DNA of 8,148 nt from NCBI GenBank assembly GCA_002278985.1, contig NCJP01000061.1, forward strand, positions 1 through 8,148, written 5' to 3'. Positions within the stretch are counted from its first letter, which is position 1. Each line of letters opens with the position of its first letter. The DNA is from Erythrobacter sp. 34-65-8 (GTDB lineage Bacteria > Pseudomonadota > Alphaproteobacteria > Sphingomonadales > Sphingomonadaceae). The notes below the pieces were generated by a model. The model saw only the letters and a program-made list of their open reading frames with translations, made no database searches and was not told where the DNA came from. Shown here piece by piece: positions 5,250 to 8,148 of this stretch. A program made the translations under genes and the position numbers.

Positions 5250-7865
5250 ATGAGCGGGGGATCAAAGATCAGGGCCATCGGGCCACAGCAGCCGGAAACG
5301 GCAGAGTTGCAGGATATGGATGGCGTTGTGGCACCGCAGCCACCTCAGTCGCAAGAAGTGGATTGGGATGACGCCGATGCGCCGGCCAGGCGCGTGCCGA
5401 CCTGGCTGGTCCCCGCCCTGGCCCTGCTGGCAATTGCCGGATGGACGGGTTTTTATGGCTGGGCGCTGCGCGATGCCCTTCTGGCTGGTGGTTCTCCGCA
5501 GCAGTGGATCGGATGGGTCGGCGAGTGGGCCGTGCCAACCTTGCTCATCATTGCCACATGGCTCCTGATGGTTCGCAACAGCAGCCGCGAGATGGAACGG
5601 TTCGGTCAGGTCGCCCATTCGCTTCGGGAAGAATCTGCCGCGCTTGAAGGCCGTTTGGTCACGGTGAACCGGGAACTCAGCCTGGCCCGGGAATTCCTCT
5701 CTGCGCAATCACGGGAATTGGAATCGCTGGGCCGGGTCGCGAGCGAGCGCCTCTCCGCGCACGCGGACCACATCCAGTCACTCGTTCGCAGCAACGGCAG
5801 CGAGATCGAGGCAATCGCGTCGGTCAGTACCACTGCACTGGAGAATATGGGACGCCTGCGTGACGACTTGCCCGTCATTGCCAATTCGGCCCGCGATGCC
5901 GCCAACCAGATCGGCAGTGCTGGCCGCACAGCCCAAGGCCAGATTGCCGAGCTTGTTGCCGGATTCGAGCGCCTCAACCAGTTCGGCCAGGCCAGCGAAC
6001 GGCAAGTCGGCTCATTGCAGTCACGAGTGGATGCCGCCATCTCGGCCTTCGAAGCGCAATTCGATCACATGGGCGATCTGACGGGGGCACGGTTCGATGC
6101 CCTTCGTACTGCAAGCGAGGCGTTCCGGATTGAACTCGATGGTCGCGAGGTCGAAGCACTTGCCGCCCTGCGTCGCCGCACCGAAGCATTGGAACAGGAA
6201 GTCGCAACAACAAGGAACGCGCTCGACGAGACCGAGGCGGAAGCACTGCGCTCGATGCGCGCGCGGGTAATCGCCCTGCAACAGGAAGCCCGTCAAGTTG
6301 CCGGTGTGCTGCGTGACACAGAGGCACAAGCAAGTGCGCTCTGGTCGAAACAGATTGAGGCCCTGAACGCACGACTGCTCAGCGCAATCGACGAGATCAA
6401 GGGGATCGATGAGGCCGCACTTGAATCGGCCAATCGCAAGCTCGAAGCGCTTCGCCACGAAGCGGAAAACGTTGATCGCAACATTGCAGAGCGCGATGCG
6501 CGCCTCTTTGCAAAAATTGCCGAGCGCCAGAGCGCCATGGCGAAAACCGAACGCGAGACACTTGCTGCACTGGAAGCCCGGATCGAGGCGCTGGACAGCC
6601 TGCTCGCCAGTCGGCGCGAAACCCTGCTCGAGCAGACCGAAGTGCTTGGCGCGCAGGGCCAGGCCGTGGCTGAAAAGCTGTGGGAGCTGCGCGGGGACAT
6701 GCGGGCCATCGCCGAGGCAGGCGAGGAGACCGAAAGCCGTCTGGCGGGCAGTATCGCTGCGCTGGCAGAAAAGCTGGCCGAGAGTCGTATGGCTTTGGCT
6801 GGCACTGATGAGGCCGTGGCCGAGCTGACTGACGCCAGCATCCGATTGCTGGAACTGATCCAGGCCAGCGCCCAGCATTCACGGACCGAGCTGCCGGCGG
6901 CGCTCGAAGAGGCAGAATCGCGACTGGGTACACTTGGCAAGGAAACGGACAGCCTGCGCGGGGTCCTTGACGATGCGGCCCGAAAGGGCGCTGACCTGTC
7001 AGCCTATGTCATTGCCACGCGCGAAGACAGTGAAGCCGCAATCGGCCGGATCGCGGAGGTGCAGACCGAGCTGGATTCAAGCACGACCGCAAGTCTTTCG
7101 CGGATAGACGGCCTGAGGAGTGCCCTGGCTGGCGCGAGTATCGAAAGCGACGCCCTGGCCGCCAGGGCAACCGGCGCCTTGCGGGATGCGATCGCCCTGC
7201 TCGAGCAGAATGCGCGTGAGGCTATCGTTTCGGTGGAGACACTGAGCGCCGATACCGTGCGGTCACTCGCAGAGAGGATTGCGGACCGGTCAGGCTCTGC
7301 CATCGAACAGGCACTTGCTGACAGCACGGAAGGTGCGCTTGCCGGGCTCGAACAGGCCAGCGCAAGGGCCACGGCCGCTGGACGAGAGGCGACCGTGCAA
7401 CTGCGTGACCAGCTGGCACGGGTCAACGAACTGGCCGGAAATCTCGAGATGCGGGTGGCCCGGGCCCGCGAACTGGCAGAAGAGCAGGTCGACAACGATT
7501 TCGCCCGGCGTGTCGCGCTCATTACCGAAGGCCTCAATTCGACCGCGATAGATATTGCAAAGGTCATTTCGACCGATGTCAGTGATAGTGCCTGGACTTC
7601 GTACCTGCGGGGGGATCGCGGTATCTTCACCCGGCGTGCCGTCCGCCTTCTTGACAATACCCAGGCTCGCGAAATCGCCGAGCTCTACGATGCCGACGTC
7701 GATTTCCGCGATAACGTCAGCCGCTACATTGCCGATTTCGAAAACATGCTGCGCACCCTGCTTTCCACCCGGGATGGCAAGTCCGTCAGCGTGACCCTGC
7801 TCAGTTCCGATATGGGCAAGCTTTACGTGGCGCTTGCGCAGGCTATCGAGCGGCTGCGCGCCTAA
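5250..7865 (+). CDS. Large membrane-anchored coiled-coil protein, possible TipN-like polarity factor
   Basis: An 871-residue protein. Residues 1-48 are cytoplasmic, acidic and Pro/Gln-rich. Two membrane helices (~51-71 and ~90-108) form a hairpin. A very long Ala/Glu/Arg/Leu-rich coiled coil covers ~110-765. A compact C-terminal domain (~776-871) includes WTSYLRGDRGIFTRRAVRLL, FRDNVSRYIADFE and VTLLSSDMGKLYVALAQAIE, and looks conserved rather than coiled. No Walker or other catalytic motif was seen. Length and architecture match Caulobacter TipN (about 880 residues, two N-terminal membrane segments, long C-terminal coiled coil), a landmark of the new pole; homology is a hypothesis from architecture, not demonstrated. 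A chemoreceptor is unlikely because no MCP hairpin signature is seen. The in-frame TAA at 5217-5219 leaves ATG 5250 as the natural start. It is divergent from the HPt-like operon, and its TAA overlaps the convergent gene's stop. Confidence 0.9.
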   Translation: MSGGSKIRAIGPQQPETAELQDMDGVVAPQPPQSQEVDWDDADAPARRVPTWLVPALALLAIAGWTGFYGWALRDALLAGGSPQQWIGWVGEWAVPTLLIIATWLLMVRNSSREMERFGQVAHSLREESAALEGRLVTVNRELSLAREFLSAQSRELESLGRVASERLSAHADHIQSLVRSNGSEIEAIASVSTTALENMGRLRDDLPVIANSARDAANQIGSAGRTAQGQIAELVAGFERLNQFGQASERQVGSLQSRVDAAISAFEAQFDHMGDLTGARFDALRTASEAFRIELDGREVEALAALRRRTEALEQEVATTRNALDETEAEALRSMRARVIALQQEARQVAGVLRDTEAQASALWSKQIEALNARLLSAIDEIKGIDEAALESANRKLEALRHEAENVDRNIAERDARLFAKIAERQSAMAKTERETLAALEARIEALDSLLASRRETLLEQTEVLGAQGQAVAEKLWELRGDMRAIAEAGEETESRLAGSIAALAEKLAESRMALAGTDEAVAELTDASIRLLELIQASAQHSRTELPAALEEAESRLGTLGKETDSLRGVLDDAARKGADLSAYVIATREDSEAAIGRIAEVQTELDSSTTASLSRIDGLRSALAGASIESDALAARATGALRDAIALLEQNAREAIVSVETLSADTVRSLAERIADRSGSAIEQALADSTEGALAGLEQASARATAAGREATVQLRDQLARVNELAGNLEMRVARARELAEEQVDNDFARRVALITEGLNSTAIDIAKVISTDVSDSAWTSYLRGDRGIFTRRAVRLLDNTQAREIAELYDADVDFRDNVSRYIADFENMLRTLLSTRDGKSVSVTLLSSDMGKLYVALAQAIERLRA
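6150..6497 (+). repeat. Four tandem degenerate 29-residue coiled-coil repeats
   Basis: Residues 301-329, 330-358, 359-387 and 388-416 of the coiled-coil protein align without gaps at a 29-residue period. Shared positions include Ala-Leu at repeat positions 13-14 (EALEQE, IALQQE, EALNAR, EALRHE) and an acidic final position (E, E, D, D). The repeats are at protein level only; the DNA has diverged. A period of 29 equals one heptad plus two hendecads, consistent with a coiled coil of altered twist. Confidence 0.5.
6552..6641 (+). repeat. Separate copy of the 29-residue repeat
   Basis: Residues 435-464 (RETLAALEARIEALDS...) match the first repeat unit (VEALAALRRRTEALEQ...) closely. ExLAAL, R, EAL, A, R, L and E align in the same positions, with one extra residue near the end. 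It is separated from the tandem block by 18 residues. Confidence 0.45.
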
Positions 7866-8131
7866 CCGATGTAATTGGTGATATCGAGCGCCTCGACGCC
7901 GATCCAGCCAAACTCGAAATTGGCGATGTAGAGGCCGGTCAGAAGGGCGGCCAGAATGGTTGCACGGAGGGCCACCCGCCCGGGCCGGAAATTGACCGGT
8001 GCGCTGTCTGCTTGCCCTGGCACTTTGGCAACACCCGCCTCGTCAGCCCTTTGCACGCCGAACGGCAGCATCAGAAAGGCGCACATCACCCATACGAGGA
8101 AGTAGATCGCCAGTATCGAAGTCCAGCCCAT
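7862..8131 (-). CDS. DUF1467 family small membrane protein
   Basis: An 89-residue inner-membrane protein of a family common in alphaproteobacteria and without an assigned biochemical role. It has two membrane helices, ~5-24 and ~55-73, joined by a polar loop. The family's LPFGV segment after the first helix is present (LMLPFGVQRADEAG), as is a loop with a VPGQADSAP stretch typical of DUF1467. The ATG at 8129-8131 is preceded by an AGGGA Shine-Dalgarno with 8 bases of spacing. Its TAG stop (7862-7864) overlaps the TAA (7863-7865) of the convergent coiled-coil gene. Any upstream operon partners lie beyond the window. Confidence 0.85.
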   Translation of the reverse strand: MGWTSILAIYFLVWVMCAFLMLPFGVQRADEAGVAKVPGQADSAPVNFRPGRVALRATILAALLTGLYIANFEFGWIGVEALDITNYIG

Positions 8132-8139
8132 TTGATCAG

Positions 8140-8144
8140 TCCCT
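8140..8144 (-). promoter_or_regulatory. Shine-Dalgarno of the DUF1467 gene
   Basis: The minus strand reads AGGGA followed by 8 bases and the ATG at 8131-8129. It confirms that start and shows that the gene's leader begins right at the window edge; the promoter is outside. Confidence 0.6.
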
Positions 8145-8148
8145 TGCC

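Noticed and set aside
6021..6878. Minus-strand open frame of 285 codons within the coiled-coil gene
   Set aside because: It is a mirror of the heptad-rich coding sequence: Glu/Ala/Leu codons read backwards give open Phe/Cys/Arg/Gln-rich frames. No start context or domain is seen.
1..8148. Mobile elements, phage, CRISPR or tRNA genes
   Set aside because: No terminal inverted repeats, transposase motifs, direct spacer-repeat arrays or cloverleaf-like segments were seen; gene order and composition look like core chromosome.

Overview
The window looks like chromosomal DNA of a high-GC alphaproteobacterium, most likely Sphingomonadales and probably near Erythrobacteraceae. I base this on the citrate synthase sequence style, the DUF1467 membrane protein, the GC-rich codon use and the general character of the coiled-coil protein. 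No mobile element, CRISPR array, rRNA or tRNA was seen. Coding density is very high: the longest non-coding stretch is 73 bases.

Layout. Positions 2-1204 (+) hold gltA, citrate synthase, cut at its 5' end by the window edge. Facing it is a four-gene minus-strand block read from 5176 down to 1216. In transcription order it encodes a 102-residue HPt-like protein, a 397-residue protein with a nucleotidyltransferase-like N-terminus and a six-helix membrane C-terminus, a 321-residue unrecognised helical protein, and a 465-residue PAS-like/histidine-kinase-like protein. Gaps are 67, 24 and 3 bases, so one operon is likely. A 73-base divergent promoter region (5177-5249) separates this block from an 871-residue inner-membrane coiled-coil protein (5250-7865, +). 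Its architecture (two N-terminal membrane helices, very long coiled coil, small conserved-looking C-terminal domain) recalls the Caulobacter polarity landmark TipN. A DUF1467 membrane protein (7862-8131, -) converges on it, with overlapping stop codons.

The main observation is that the minus-strand block looks like a degenerate phosphorelay. The kinase-like protein keeps its ATP-binding N, G1, F and G2 boxes, but the H-box His-Glu pair is Pro-Val. The HPt-like protein has Leu where the phosphoacceptor His of HxLKG belongs. The membrane protein between them resembles bifunctional NTP-transferase/CDP-alcohol phosphatidyltransferases without either catalytic signature. Three apparent pseudoenzymes in one operon, divergent from a possible polar scaffold and sharing a promoter region with CtrA-like TTAA half-sites, suggest a non-catalytic signalling or polarity module. 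Loss of the key residues is read directly from the sequence; the module's function is inference.
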